In this document: piece after piece, positions 7,350 to 15,151 of the stretch | How the letters are laid out: each line of letters starts with the position of its first letter | Position numbering within the stretch: the stretch's first letter is position 1 | DNA from: JAZNBI01 sp045586995 | GTDB lineage: Bacteria; Bacillota; Clostridia; Oscillospirales; CAG-272 | Assembly: GCA_045586995.1 (NCBI GenBank) | Contig: JAZNBI010000107.1 | Location: 1-15,999, forward strand | Reading direction: 5' to 3' | DNA: 15,999 nt | The notes under the pieces: generated by a model | What the model was told of the DNA's origin: nothing | Databases searched by the model: none | Seen by the model: the letters and a program-made list of their open reading frames with translations, nothing else | Program-made: the position numbers and the translations under genes

Positions 7350-9857
7350 TCAAGCCGTTACAATTTTGCTTGCTTTTTGCAAGCCCAATTTTTCTATTGC
7401 ATCCTCGCGCATTTTGTACTTGAGTATTTTACCTGCAACATTCATCGGGAATTCCTTAACGAAGTCAATATACTTGGGAACCTTATGACGAGCCATATGT
7501 GCTAAGATATATTCCTTCATTTCTTGCTCTGTCATTTCTTCGCCGTCCTTAAGGATTATGCACGCCATAATTTCCTCGCCGTACTGCTCGTCGGGAACTC
7601 CGATAACCTGAACGTCCTTGACCTTTTGATGAGTATAAATAAACTCCTCTATTTCCTTGGGATAAATATTTTCTCCGCCGCGAATTATCATATCCTTAAG
7701 ACGCCCCGTAATACGATAATTACCCTCGGGAGTTTTACAAGCAAGGTCGCCCGTGTGCAGCCATCCGTCCTTGTCGATGGCAGACGCGGTTGCTTTGGGC
7801 ATTTTGTAATAGCCCTTCATAATATTATATCCGCGCGCAACAAACTCTCCGGTTTCGTTAACAGGCATTTCAGCGCCCGTTTCGGGGTCTACTATCTTAC
7901 ATTCTATTTCGGGAAGCGGACGTCCTACCGTACCGACACGAACCTCCAACGAATCGTCGGTGGAGCTCATCGTGCATCCGGGAGAAGCTTCCGTTTGACC
8001 GTAAACTATGGTAATTTCTTTCATATTCATTTTATTTACCACGTCTTTCATAACAGAAATCGGGCAAGGGCTTCCCGCCATAATACCGGTACGCATAAAC
8101 GAAAAATCGGTTTTTGCGAAATCCTCGTGTTCGAGCATCGCGATAAACATCGTGGGAACACCGTGGAAGCAGGTAATCTTTTCATTGTTTATGCACGAAA
8201 GCGATGGGCGCGGCGAAAAATACGGAAGCGGGAAAATAGACACGCCGTGCGTCATTGACGCCGTCATTGAAAGCACCATTCCAAAGCAGTGGAACATCGG
8301 CACTTGGATCATCATTCGGTCTGCGGTAGACAGATCCATGCGGTCGCCTATACATTTACCGTTGTTTACAATATTATAGTGCGTCAGCATAACGCCCTTT
8401 GGAAAGCCCGTTGTACCCGATGTGTACTGCATATTGCAAACGTCATTCGGATGTACCTTGGAAGCAAGGCGTCTGACCTCTTCAACGGGAACCCGCTCGG
8501 AATACTCCAGCGCATTTTCCCATGTCAAGCATCCCTTTGCCGAAAAGCCGACCGTAATTACGTTTCTGAGGAACGGCAACCGCTTGCTGTGCAGCGGCTC
8601 TCCCTCCTTTAGCTTTTCAAGCTCGGGGCAAAGCTCAGAAATAATATCCTTATATTTTGCATCGCGATAACCGTCAACCATAACCAAGGTGTGCGTATCC
8701 GACTGTCTTAAAAGATATTCGGCTTCGTGAATTTTATACGCCGTGTTGACCGTAACCAGCACCGCGCCGATCTTGGTAGTCGCCCAAAACGTAATATACC
8801 ATTGCGGAATATTGGTAGCCCAGATCGCCACGTGAGAGCCCTTTTTGACTCCGAGAGCAACCAAAGCGCGAGCAAAAGTATCTACATCGTCGCGAAATTC
8901 GGCATATGTCCTCGTATAGTCGAGCGTTGTATACTTAAATGCGTATTGGTCGGGAAACTCTTGAACCATTTTGTCGAGCACGTCCGAAAACGTCGCATCT
9001 ATCAAAGAATCCTTTTTCCAAACATATTTACCCGTGTGGCTCTTATTATCATACAAATGACTTTGCATACGCGACGGGTTGTCATAGCATGACATACAGC
9101 TTAAGAAATGAGAGAAAATAATCTCCATATCGGTAAGCTCGGGCATCCAGCGCGGATCCCACTCAAGCGAAATATATCCGTCGTAATTTATGGAAAAAAG
9201 CGATTCCATCATTTCCTGCAACGGTAAATCACCCTCTCCGATCAAGCAAAACGCTCCGTTTTTCGAATCCTTTATATGAACGTGCTTGATATACGCTCCT
9301 AAATTTTTTATTGTGGTTTCGGCTTGCTCTCCGTGCTCAAAATAAGGGTGATGCAGATCCCAAAGAGCCGCAATATTATCGCTTGCATACAGATCTAAAA
9401 GCGAAGTGAGCTTTGAGGTATCCGAGAAAAATCCGGTTGTTTCGACAAGCAAAACTATATTGTTTTTTTCGGCACAGCCAATCAGCTTATCAAGGCAGGC
9501 AACCGCGTTTTCAAAGGTTGATTCTTCATAGCCCTTTGCGTGTATACGTACATAGGGTATTCCGAGATTGCGGGCAGTATCAATGCACTCCTTTACCTCG
9601 TCAACCGTCTTATCGATATTTCCCGATTCCGAAAGATCGCCGAGAGAATCTATACACGGTATTTCAAGTCCTTTATTAAACAAGCTACGAACCGTTTTTA
9701 ATGCATTTTTCTTTGTGAAAGGCGCGCTTTCGTCGCAAAATGAGGGCGAATTTATATTATGGAGCTCAATTCCTCCAAATCGCAGCTCCGACGCCATATT
9801 CACGAAATTTTCCCATGAATATCCATGCCAGCCCTTCGTTGAAAAAGATAATTTCAT
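7350..9857 (-). CDS. Fusion of xylose-isomerase-like TIM barrel with AMP-forming acyl-CoA synthetase
   Basis: An 835-residue two-domain protein. Residues 1-260 form a sugar-phosphate isomerase/AP-endonuclease-2-type TIM barrel whose putative metal ligands remain: E139 (LLVETTG), D167-H169-H170 (WDLHHP), H194 (HVHIKD) and E232 (SLEWD). After a linker (about 260-285), residues 286-835 are a complete ANL-family acid:CoA ligase: the ATP loop YTSGTTGFPKG (478-488), VYGQTEASPG (618-627), HTGDL (701-705), GRLKDMIIRGGENIYP (718-733) and the adenylation lysine K810 in AGKILK. The ligase would make an acyl-CoA from a carboxylic acid, ATP and CoA; the acid is not evident from sequence. CGGAGG is five bases before the ATG, which lies 13 bases after the LeuA-like gene, so both should share the leucine T-box. 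No signal peptide or membrane segment is seen. The role of the barrel is unknown. Confidence 0.9.
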   Translation of the reverse strand: MKLSFSTKGWHGYSWENFVNMASELRFGGIELHNINSPSFCDESAPFTKKNALKTVRSLFNKGLEIPCIDSLGDLSESGNIDKTVDEVKECIDTARNLGIPYVRIHAKGYEESTFENAVACLDKLIGCAEKNNIVLLVETTGFFSDTSKLTSLLDLYASDNIAALWDLHHPYFEHGEQAETTIKNLGAYIKHVHIKDSKNGAFCLIGEGDLPLQEMMESLFSINYDGYISLEWDPRWMPELTDMEIIFSHFLSCMSCYDNPSRMQSHLYDNKSHTGKYVWKKDSLIDATFSDVLDKMVQEFPDQYAFKYTTLDYTRTYAEFRDDVDTFARALVALGVKKGSHVAIWATNIPQWYITFWATTKIGAVLVTVNTAYKIHEAEYLLRQSDTHTLVMVDGYRDAKYKDIISELCPELEKLKEGEPLHSKRLPFLRNVITVGFSAKGCLTWENALEYSERVPVEEVRRLASKVHPNDVCNMQYTSGTTGFPKGVMLTHYNIVNNGKCIGDRMDLSTADRMMIQVPMFHCFGMVLSMTASMTHGVSIFPLPYFSPRPSLSCINNEKITCFHGVPTMFIAMLEHEDFAKTDFSFMRTGIMAGSPCPISVMKDVVNKMNMKEITIVYGQTEASPGCTMSSTDDSLEVRVGTVGRPLPEIECKIVDPETGAEMPVNETGEFVARGYNIMKGYYKMPKATASAIDKDGWLHTGDLACKTPEGNYRITGRLKDMIIRGGENIYPKEIEEFIYTHQKVKDVQVIGVPDEQYGEEIMACIILKDGEEMTEQEMKEYILAHMARHKVPKYIDFVKEFPMNVAGKILKYKMREDAIEKLGLQKASKIVTA

Positions 9858-9870
9858 AACTACCTCCGAA

Positions 9871-11289
9871 TCAGTTATCTTCGCAAACTATTTTATTGAT
9901 TGCGTTAAGATATGCTCTTATACTTGCGCCTATGATGTCGGTTGAAATGCCCTGTCCCGAATAAAGCACACCGTTTGAGCGAAGCTTAACGAGAGCCGAG
10001 CCCATCGCCTCGCGTCCTTCGGTTACCGATTGAATCTGGAAATCGTCCAGCTCGTAATGGTGACCGATAATCTGTTCTATAGCCATAAACGCCGCATCGA
10101 TAGGACCGTCGCCTACCGAAATTCCGTTTAACTGAACATCAGATTTATTAAGAACAATATGCGCCATCGACGGAATCACGTTACCGCTGTTGATAATAAA
10201 GCTTTCAAGTCGGTATGTCGGCGGAACCTGCATTGCCGTACTGGCAATAATAACGTCCAGCTCCTTTTCTCCTACCGTTTTTTTCTTGTCGGCGATCAAT
10301 TTAAACGCCTCGTAAACCTTTGCGTTATCTTCGAGCGAAAGGTCGTATCCAAGCCCCTTTACTATCTTTGCAAGCTCGGCTGCGGATGTGGTGTTATCCA
10401 ACAGTGTTTTAGCTTGATCGGATTTATTCTTATCATCCGAAGAAGTAAACGATATATTCTTTTTTGACTCGGTGATCCACTTTATTTTTTCCGTTGTGTG
10501 TTTAATTGCCGTCATTTTGATATCGCTTTGGACACCGATAGCATCTCCGCGCATACGAATTATGTGCGCAAATGATTCAAGCGTAGGAATTTCGCCCTTA
10601 AACGCGGAAACCTTAACCTCAGATGCGCCGTTGCGAAGTGCCGCAACCGAGTTCGCCATAGCAAGTGCCATAGCGTCCGAGCATAAAACGCCGAGCGCAA
10701 CTTTTTGCAGCTCAACGACGTTTTCGCGAGCTTCCGAAACAAACGCACCGAACTCATCGGGAAGCATTACTCCCGCCGTATCGCAAAGCGTAACAATATT
10801 TGCGCCGTTGTCAATAGCCGTCTTTATCATAGAATAAAGGAACTTTTTCTCACTGCGCGTAGAATCCTCGGCAATAAACTCGACATCGTTACAATATTTT
10901 TTGCACTCTGAAACAAGCGTTGCCAAAAGCTCAAGCATAACGGGCGGCTTTTTATGCGAAAGATATTCCATCTGTACCGCGGACGTCGGCAAAACGACCT
11001 GCAATCTCGGTGAGGATGCGCCGCAAACCGTATTCCAGGTTTCTTTAACCCCGTCCGTCGTCAGCGGAAACACCGGTATAGCAATAATGCTCGAAGCAAC
11101 CGATGCAACTATCGATTTTGTGAGAATAACATCTGCTTTCGAATCACAAATGGCAGGAATCTCAATAACCGGCAGATCAAGTTTGTCGAGTAGCGATGCA
11201 ACCTCAATTTTGCCTCTGAAGCTGAACATTCCGTCTGCCGACTTTGCAGCTTGTTTTAAAGTATTATCCGAAATAAAAATTTTTCTCAT
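9871..11289 (-). CDS. Degenerate 2-isopropylmalate-synthase-like protein with intact LeuA dimer domain
   Basis: A 472-residue relative of LeuA/CimA/homocitrate synthases. The overall pattern of the catalytic barrel is recognisable (residues 1-270), but key motifs are altered. The usual DTTLRDGEQ is DNTLKQAAK (D8 kept, catalytic Arg to K12, GE lost). The metal-binding HCHND is LCSDA (202-206, both histidines lost). The GxGERxGN motif is replaced by AFKGEIPTL. Retained are VIEIPA, EDSTRSEKKFL and the MANSVAAL helix. The C-terminal regulatory domain (about 358-468) looks complete, with VGDGPIDAA, VTEGREAMG and GQGISTDIIGASIRAYLNAIN. Leucine binding is known for this domain in LeuA and inferred here. 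The ATG at 11289 follows CGGAGGG; an in-frame ATG at 11343 lies inside the T-box terminator and is rejected. It heads the leucine T-box operon. Classical synthase activity is doubtful. Confidence 0.85.
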   Translation of the reverse strand: MRKIFISDNTLKQAAKSADGMFSFRGKIEVASLLDKLDLPVIEIPAICDSKADVILTKSIVASVASSIIAIPVFPLTTDGVKETWNTVCGASSPRLQVVLPTSAVQMEYLSHKKPPVMLELLATLVSECKKYCNDVEFIAEDSTRSEKKFLYSMIKTAIDNGANIVTLCDTAGVMLPDEFGAFVSEARENVVELQKVALGVLCSDAMALAMANSVAALRNGASEVKVSAFKGEIPTLESFAHIIRMRGDAIGVQSDIKMTAIKHTTEKIKWITESKKNISFTSSDDKNKSDQAKTLLDNTTSAAELAKIVKGLGYDLSLEDNAKVYEAFKLIADKKKTVGEKELDVIIASTAMQVPPTYRLESFIINSGNVIPSMAHIVLNKSDVQLNGISVGDGPIDAAFMAIEQIIGHHYELDDFQIQSVTEGREAMGSALVKLRSNGVLYSGQGISTDIIGASIRAYLNAINKIVCEDN

Positions 11290-11293
11290 AAAA

Positions 11294-11300
11294 CCCTCCG
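11294..11300 (-). promoter_or_regulatory. Ribosome binding site fixing the LeuA-like gene start
   Basis: CGGAGGG on the minus strand lies four bases before the ATG at 11289 and downstream of the T-box terminator. It rules out the upstream in-frame ATG at 11343, whose codons would overlap the terminator hairpin. Confidence 0.8.
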
Positions 11301-11324
11301 ATTTTAAATGCTTTAAATATAAAT

Positions 11325-11356
11325 AAAAAAGTCCCCGAGGCATTTGCCTCGGGGAC
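11325..11356 (-). terminator. Regulated intrinsic terminator of the T-box leader
   Basis: On the minus strand an 11-base-pair stem, GTCCCCGAGGC with GCCTCGGGGAC around a short AAAT loop, is followed by six T residues. Its 5' arm CCCCG can pair instead with CGGGG just before the T-box sequence, giving the alternative antiterminator. This mutually exclusive pairing is the standard T-box switch. Confidence 0.92.
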
Positions 11357-11575
11357 GAAAATACATTTTCGCGGTACCACCCCGGTTATTGCTATACGCA
11401 ATCACTTACGGATTCGTAAAAAATCCTTTGCTTTGGTAACGGGGCAAACCGTCGTTCCTTACTAAAGATTTCTGGAACGCCACTCCGGAATGAGACTGCA
11501 AATATTTATTACGCACCGACTCGCACCATTCGTCGGCTCTCTGTGCCGCTCTAAATAAAGCATAATTCCTTCAAA
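11325..11575 (-). promoter_or_regulatory. T-box riboswitch, probable leucine (CUC) specifier
   Basis: The T-box core GGTGGTACCGCG (minus strand, about 11381-11370) is nearly the consensus, and it is followed by an intrinsic terminator that competes with antiterminator pairing. Stem I is closed by GGAAT (11569-11565) with ATTCC (11491-11487). The bases just 5' of the closing strand are CTC (11494-11492) followed by A, the expected place for a specifier codon plus purine; this reads leucine. The variable T-box base is U (11376), fitting discriminator A73, as in bacterial tRNA-Leu, and arguing against serine. A second stem CGTTCC/GGAACG, a GGATT/AATCC hairpin and an ATTGC/GCAAT hairpin fill the region to the antiterminator. 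Uncharged tRNA-Leu would therefore switch on the LeuA-like gene and the ligase fusion. Confidence 0.92.
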
Positions 11576-11594
11576 GTGTTTAAAATATGGAGAT

Positions 11595-11623
11595 ATTATA
11601 CTATATTCGGCACAGCTTGTCAA
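11595..11623 (-). promoter_or_regulatory. Consensus sigma-A promoter of the T-box operon
   Basis: TTGACA (11623-11618) and TATAAT (11600-11595) on the minus strand, both exact consensus with a 17-base spacer, predict a start near 11588, just upstream of stem I of the T-box. The strong promoter with control left to the leader is typical of T-box genes. Confidence 0.88.
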
Positions 11624-11681
11624 TGTTTTTTTATCTTTTTCGTAAAATCAAACAAAATAAATTTGCATTAAAGTTTCTCTT

Positions 11682-12749
11682 TTAGTCGATTTTATATGTC
11701 CAACCAAAAGTATCTTCTATCTTACCCCATTGAATTCCGGTAAGCGTATCGTAAAGCTTCTGAGTAACAGAACCTATCTCGCCGTTGTTTATAACGAATC
11801 TCTGATTTTTATATTCAAGCTCTCCGATAGGGGAAACGACCGCCGCAGTTCCGCAGCCCCAAGCTTCTTCAAGCTTGCCATCCTGAAGCGCCTTTCCAAG
11901 CTCATCTATGCTGAGCAAGCGCTCGGAAACCTTGTACCCCTCTTTTTTGAGGACCTTTATGCAGGATTTTGTTGTAATACCGGGAAGAATAGAGCCGCTG
12001 AGCATCGGCGTAACTATTTCGCCGTCAATCTTAAACATAACGTTCATTGCTCCGACCTCCTCGATATACTTTCTCTCAACACCATCGAGCCAAAGCACCT
12101 GAGAAAAGCCCTTTTTCGCTGCTTTTTCGCCCGCTCTCATGCTTGCGGCATAATTTCCGCCGCATTTTGCATAACCCGTTCCGCCGCGAACCGCGCGAAC
12201 GTCCTCATCCTCTATCATTATCTTAACGGGATTGATTCCCTCTTTATAATAGCTTCCGACAGGCGACGCTATAATAACGTAAGTAGCGTTATCTACAGCA
12301 TGAACTCCGAGGAAGGGGTCGTTACCGAAAAGGAACGGACGCAAATAAAGCGACGTGCCCGGCGCAGACGGTACCCAACTGCTCTCGCATTTAACAAACT
12401 CGGTCAATGCCTTAAGTGCAAATTCTTCATCGAGCTGAGGAAGGCAAAGACGTTCTGCGGAATTATTAAGACGTTTAATATTCTCGGCAGGTCTGAAAAG
12501 CTGAACGCTTCCGTCGGGAGTACGATATGCCTTAAGTCCCTCGAAAATTTCGGCGCCGTAATGAAGCACGGTAGACGCGGGATTTATCGAAAGATTTTCG
12601 AACGGTACGATCCTTGCATCATGCCAGCCCTTCTCCTTCGAATAATCCATAATAAACATATTGTCTGTAAATATCTTGCCAAATCCAAGTGAAGAAGCAT
12701 CCGGCTTCTCTTTTGGATTTTGCGACGGCTGCATTTTTATTTCAAGCAT
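11682..12749 (-). CDS. ilvE: Branched-chain amino acid aminotransferase IlvE
   Basis: IlvE is a fold-type IV PLP enzyme that exchanges amino groups between glutamate and the 2-oxoacids of leucine, isoleucine and valine. The 355-residue length matches the longer (BCAT-like) branch of the family. Seen motifs are VLHYGAEIFEGLKAYR (61-76), YLRPFLFGNDPFLGV (135-149), the Schiff-base lysine K195 in GTGYAKCGGNYAAS, EEVGAMNVMF (230-239) and LPGITTKSCI (255-264). The ATG at 12749 has AGAGGG about eight bases upstream and begins 12 bases after the gamma subunit stop, so it belongs to the VOR operon. That setting suggests the enzyme links the amino acids to the oxidoreductase in either direction. No terminator hairpin is visible between its stop and the next promoter. 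Confidence 0.95.
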   Translation of the reverse strand: MLEIKMQPSQNPKEKPDASSLGFGKIFTDNMFIMDYSKEKGWHDARIVPFENLSINPASTVLHYGAEIFEGLKAYRTPDGSVQLFRPAENIKRLNNSAERLCLPQLDEEFALKALTEFVKCESSWVPSAPGTSLYLRPFLFGNDPFLGVHAVDNATYVIIASPVGSYYKEGINPVKIMIEDEDVRAVRGGTGYAKCGGNYAASMRAGEKAAKKGFSQVLWLDGVERKYIEEVGAMNVMFKIDGEIVTPMLSGSILPGITTKSCIKVLKKEGYKVSERLLSIDELGKALQDGKLEEAWGCGTAAVVSPIGELEYKNQRFVINNGEIGSVTQKLYDTLTGIQWGKIEDTFGWTYKID

Positions 12750-12761
12750 TTTTATTCCCTC

Positions 12762-13301
12762 TCAATCCTTATAATTGTAACCGATTTCAAGCGCCTTAAG
12801 GTTATAAGAAAGCATATCCTGACGTTTTGCTGAAACCACTTTCTTCAAAGCGTCCTCAATTCCGCTGTATTCGATTGCATCGCTTTCCTTCATCATTTTT
12901 CCGAGGATCATCATATTGGCAAGCGTCAACATTCCTGCATCTGCGGCAAGCTTTGTTGCGGGAATATAATATGCATCAACATCGGTACGCTCTATCTTCT
13001 TTCCGATAAGGGTTGAATCTATAAAGATTTTACCTCCCGGAACGACGTCATTTTCGTATTTTTCAAGTGAAGGAAGATTCATCGCGATAAGAACGTCCGG
13101 CTTTGTAACTATAGGCGAGCCAACAGGCAGATCGCTCAAAATAACGCTGCAGTTTGCAGTACCGCCTCTCATCTCCGGGCCGTAAGAGGGTAACCAGCTT
13201 ACCTGCTTGCCCTCGAGCAATCCCTTATATGCCAAGAATTTGCCCATAAACAAAACGCCTTGGCCGCCGAATCCGGCTATAAGTATCTGTGAAGTTTTCA
13301 T
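12762..13301 (-). CDS. 2-oxoacid:ferredoxin oxidoreductase, gamma subunit
   Basis: This 179-residue protein is the gamma (catalytic-domain-III type) subunit of a four-subunit 2-oxoacid:ferredoxin oxidoreductase. The N-terminus MKTSQILIAGFGGQGVLFMGKFLA has the glycine-rich GxGGxG motif (9-15) characteristic of this subunit, and WLPSYGPEMRGGTANCSVILS (about 36-56) is a further family signature. By family knowledge it contributes to the CoA-binding part of the complex. It starts from an ATG preceded by AAGGAGG, 12 bases after the beta gene, and is followed after 12 bases by ilvE. Substrate cannot be told from this subunit alone; the branched-chain assignment comes from the alpha subunit and from ilvE. 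Confidence 0.92.
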   Translation of the reverse strand: MKTSQILIAGFGGQGVLFMGKFLAYKGLLEGKQVSWLPSYGPEMRGGTANCSVILSDLPVGSPIVTKPDVLIAMNLPSLEKYENDVVPGGKIFIDSTLIGKKIERTDVDAYYIPATKLAADAGMLTLANMMILGKMMKESDAIEYSGIEDALKKVVSAKRQDMLSYNLKALEIGYNYKD

Positions 13302-13313
13302 TATAATACCTCC

Positions 13314-14066
13314 TTATTTGTCTTGTCCGTCAGCATATTTATCCTTAAATACGCCGAGAGGATAGTATGGTATCATCTTCTCATCGACCCATTCAAGCGC
13401 CTTTTCAGGAGTCATTCCCCAGTTGGTCGGACAGGTCGAAACCACTTCAATAAGCGAGAAACCTTTTTTGTTTATCTGATTTTCAAACGCCTTTTTTATA
13501 GCGCGTTTTGCGTTCTTAACGTTTTTTACATTATTAACCGCAACTCTTTCGATATACGAAGGACCGTCAAGCGCGGCAAGAAGTTCACACACCTTAACGG
13601 GATATCCCGCAACGCTGACGTCACGTCCGTAAGGAGAGGTCTGTGTAACCTGACCCGGAAGTGACGTGGGAGCCATCTGACCGCCTGTCATACCGTAAAT
13701 TGCATTATTTACAAAAATTATAGTGATATTTTCATCTCTCGTCGCTGAATGAACGGTTTCCGCCATACCTATTGAAGCAAGGTCGCCATCTCCCTGATAT
13801 GTGAAAACAACGTTGTCGGGATTAGCTCTCTTAACACCGGTAGCAACAGCGGGAGCGCGTCCGTGAGCCGCTTCTATCATATCGCAGTTAAAGTAGTTAT
13901 AAGCCATAACGGCGCATCCTACCGGAGCAATTCCGATAGTTTTGCCCTCTATACCAAGCTCATCAATTGCTTCGGCGACAAGACGGTGTATAATACCGTG
14001 TGTACATCCGGGGCAATAATGCAACGGAATGTCTGCAAGTGCGTTTGGTTTTTTAAATACTATCAT
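13314..14066 (-). CDS. 2-oxoacid:ferredoxin oxidoreductase, beta (TPP-binding) subunit
   Basis: This 250-residue subunit binds thiamine diphosphate, which decarboxylates the 2-oxoacid or, in reverse, carries the acyl group for CO2 fixation. The TPP/Mg motif starts at GDGD (92-95) and ends in the NN pair at 120-121 (IIFVNNAIYGMTGGQ). CPGC (18-21) and the GC pair at 50-51 near the N-terminus are family features; this short beta form lacks an extra ferredoxin domain. The start codon overlaps the alpha stop by one base (TAATG), so the two subunits are likely translationally coupled; GGAGG is upstream. The TSLPGQVTQTSPYGRD stretch resembles the KorB/VorB-partner branch. Substrate preference (2-oxoisovalerate against 2-oxoglutarate) is not decided by this chain. 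Confidence 0.93.
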   Translation of the reverse strand: MIVFKKPNALADIPLHYCPGCTHGIIHRLVAEAIDELGIEGKTIGIAPVGCAVMAYNYFNCDMIEAAHGRAPAVATGVKRANPDNVVFTYQGDGDLASIGMAETVHSATRDENITIIFVNNAIYGMTGGQMAPTSLPGQVTQTSPYGRDVSVAGYPVKVCELLAALDGPSYIERVAVNNVKNVKNAKRAIKKAFENQINKKGFSLIEVVSTCPTNWGMTPEKALEWVDEKMIPYYPLGVFKDKYADGQDK

Positions 14067-15133
14067 TACTGTTCACCTCCGAGTTTTGCCGCCTCGCGAA
14101 TAGAAGCCATTACGTCTTCGGGCGACGGTATCATACCTCCGACGCGGTTGCAAAGCAACACGGGTCTTTGGCATTTTATAGCAAGATTAACGTCTTCGAT
14201 CATCTGTCCCATAGAAAGCTCAACCGAAATAAAGCTCTTTACCTTCTTTGCCGCGTCAAGCAATACCTGCTTCGGGAACGGCCAAAGCGTGATCGGGCGA
14301 ATCATACCAACCTTTATGCCTGCCTCGCGCGCTTCTCTGATAGCGTTTTTGGAAACTCTCGACGCGATACCGAAGGCAACGATACAGATCTCGGCGTCAT
14401 CCATCATAAATTCTTCGTACATAACCTCGTTTTTCTCGACCTGAGCATAACGCTCAAAGCGAGCGATGTTAAGCTGCTCCAGTTCGGAAGGAACGAGCGA
14501 AAGCGAATTGATTATATTATGCTTTCTCTGCATTTTTGTACCTGTTGCTGCCCAGGATTTATCGTATGTATTTACTTCGACATTTGAAAGACTTACCGGC
14601 TCCATCATCTGTCCCATCGTACCGTCAGCAAGTATCATAGAGGTCATTCTGTATTTATCCGCAAGGTCAAAGCCCTTAACGGTCAGATCTGCCATTTCCT
14701 GGACGGAAGCGGGGGCAAGCACTATCATTCTGAAATCGCCGTGTCCCGAGCCCTTTGTAGCTTGGAAATAATCCGACTGAGATGGCTGAATACCGCCAAG
14801 ACCGGGGCCGCCTCTCTGAACGTTAACTATCAATGCGGGCAGATCGCTTCCCGCCATATATGAAAGTCCTTCGCATTTGAGCGAAATTCCGGGGCTGGAG
14901 CTCGATGTCATAACACGCGTACCGGTAGAGGCAACACCATAAACCATATTAATAGCCGCGACTTCACTTTCCGCCTGCAAGAACGTGCCTCCTATTTTCG
15001 GCATTCTCTTAGCCATATACGCCGCGATCTCGGTCTGAGGCGTAATTGGATATCCAAAATAGTAACGGCATCCTGCCATAATAGCGGCTTCTGCGATAGC
15101 CTCGTTACCCTTCATCAAAACTTTTTCCGACAT
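14066..15133 (-). CDS. vorB: 2-oxoisovalerate-type ferredoxin oxidoreductase, alpha subunit VorB
   Basis: The 355-residue alpha subunit combines the pyrimidine-binding domain and domain II of the 2-oxoacid:ferredoxin oxidoreductase family. Seen features are KGNEAIAEAAIMAG (8-21), GYPITPQTEIA (27-37), the glutamate region FLQAESEVAAINM (51-63, E55/E57 being candidates for cofactor activation), TSSSSPGISLKCEGLSYMAG (76-95) and VQRGGPGLGG (105-114). The VKVGMIRPITLWPFP-type region nearer the C-terminus is domain II. The sequence resembles the clostridial VorB group rather than PorA, and the operon ends in ilvE, so branched-chain 2-oxoacids are the likely substrates; 2-oxoglutarate (KorA) remains possible. 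The ATG at 15133 follows AAGGAGG and lies 18 bases after the ferredoxin gene. Confidence 0.9.
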   Translation of the reverse strand: MSEKVLMKGNEAIAEAAIMAGCRYYFGYPITPQTEIAAYMAKRMPKIGGTFLQAESEVAAINMVYGVASTGTRVMTSSSSPGISLKCEGLSYMAGSDLPALIVNVQRGGPGLGGIQPSQSDYFQATKGSGHGDFRMIVLAPASVQEMADLTVKGFDLADKYRMTSMILADGTMGQMMEPVSLSNVEVNTYDKSWAATGTKMQRKHNIINSLSLVPSELEQLNIARFERYAQVEKNEVMYEEFMMDDAEICIVAFGIASRVSKNAIREAREAGIKVGMIRPITLWPFPKQVLLDAAKKVKSFISVELSMGQMIEDVNLAIKCQRPVLLCNRVGGMIPSPEDVMASIREAAKLGGEQ

Positions 15134-15151
15134 TTTTCGATTCCTCCTTGC

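Noticed and set aside
7524..8258. A 244-codon open frame on the plus strand opposite the ligase domain
   Set aside because: It lies antisense to conserved acyl-CoA synthetase motifs and shows no family signature of its own.
11290..11343. Upstream ATG extension of the LeuA-like protein by 18 codons
   Set aside because: These codons cross the T-box terminator hairpin and its T-run; the ATG at 11289 has a strong CGGAGGG site and gives the expected family N-terminus.
11492..11495. Serine (UCU or UCA) reading of the T-box specifier
   Set aside because: Neither alternative register is followed by the usual purine, and the U in the T-box discriminator position pairs with A73 rather than the G73 usual in bacterial tRNA-Ser.
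11730..12692. A 320-codon open frame on the plus strand opposite ilvE
   Set aside because: It is fully antisense to a clear IlvE with all family motifs; the translated sequence has no recognisable domain, and no plus-strand promoter or ribosome binding site was noticed. It is a shadow of codon usage in ilvE.
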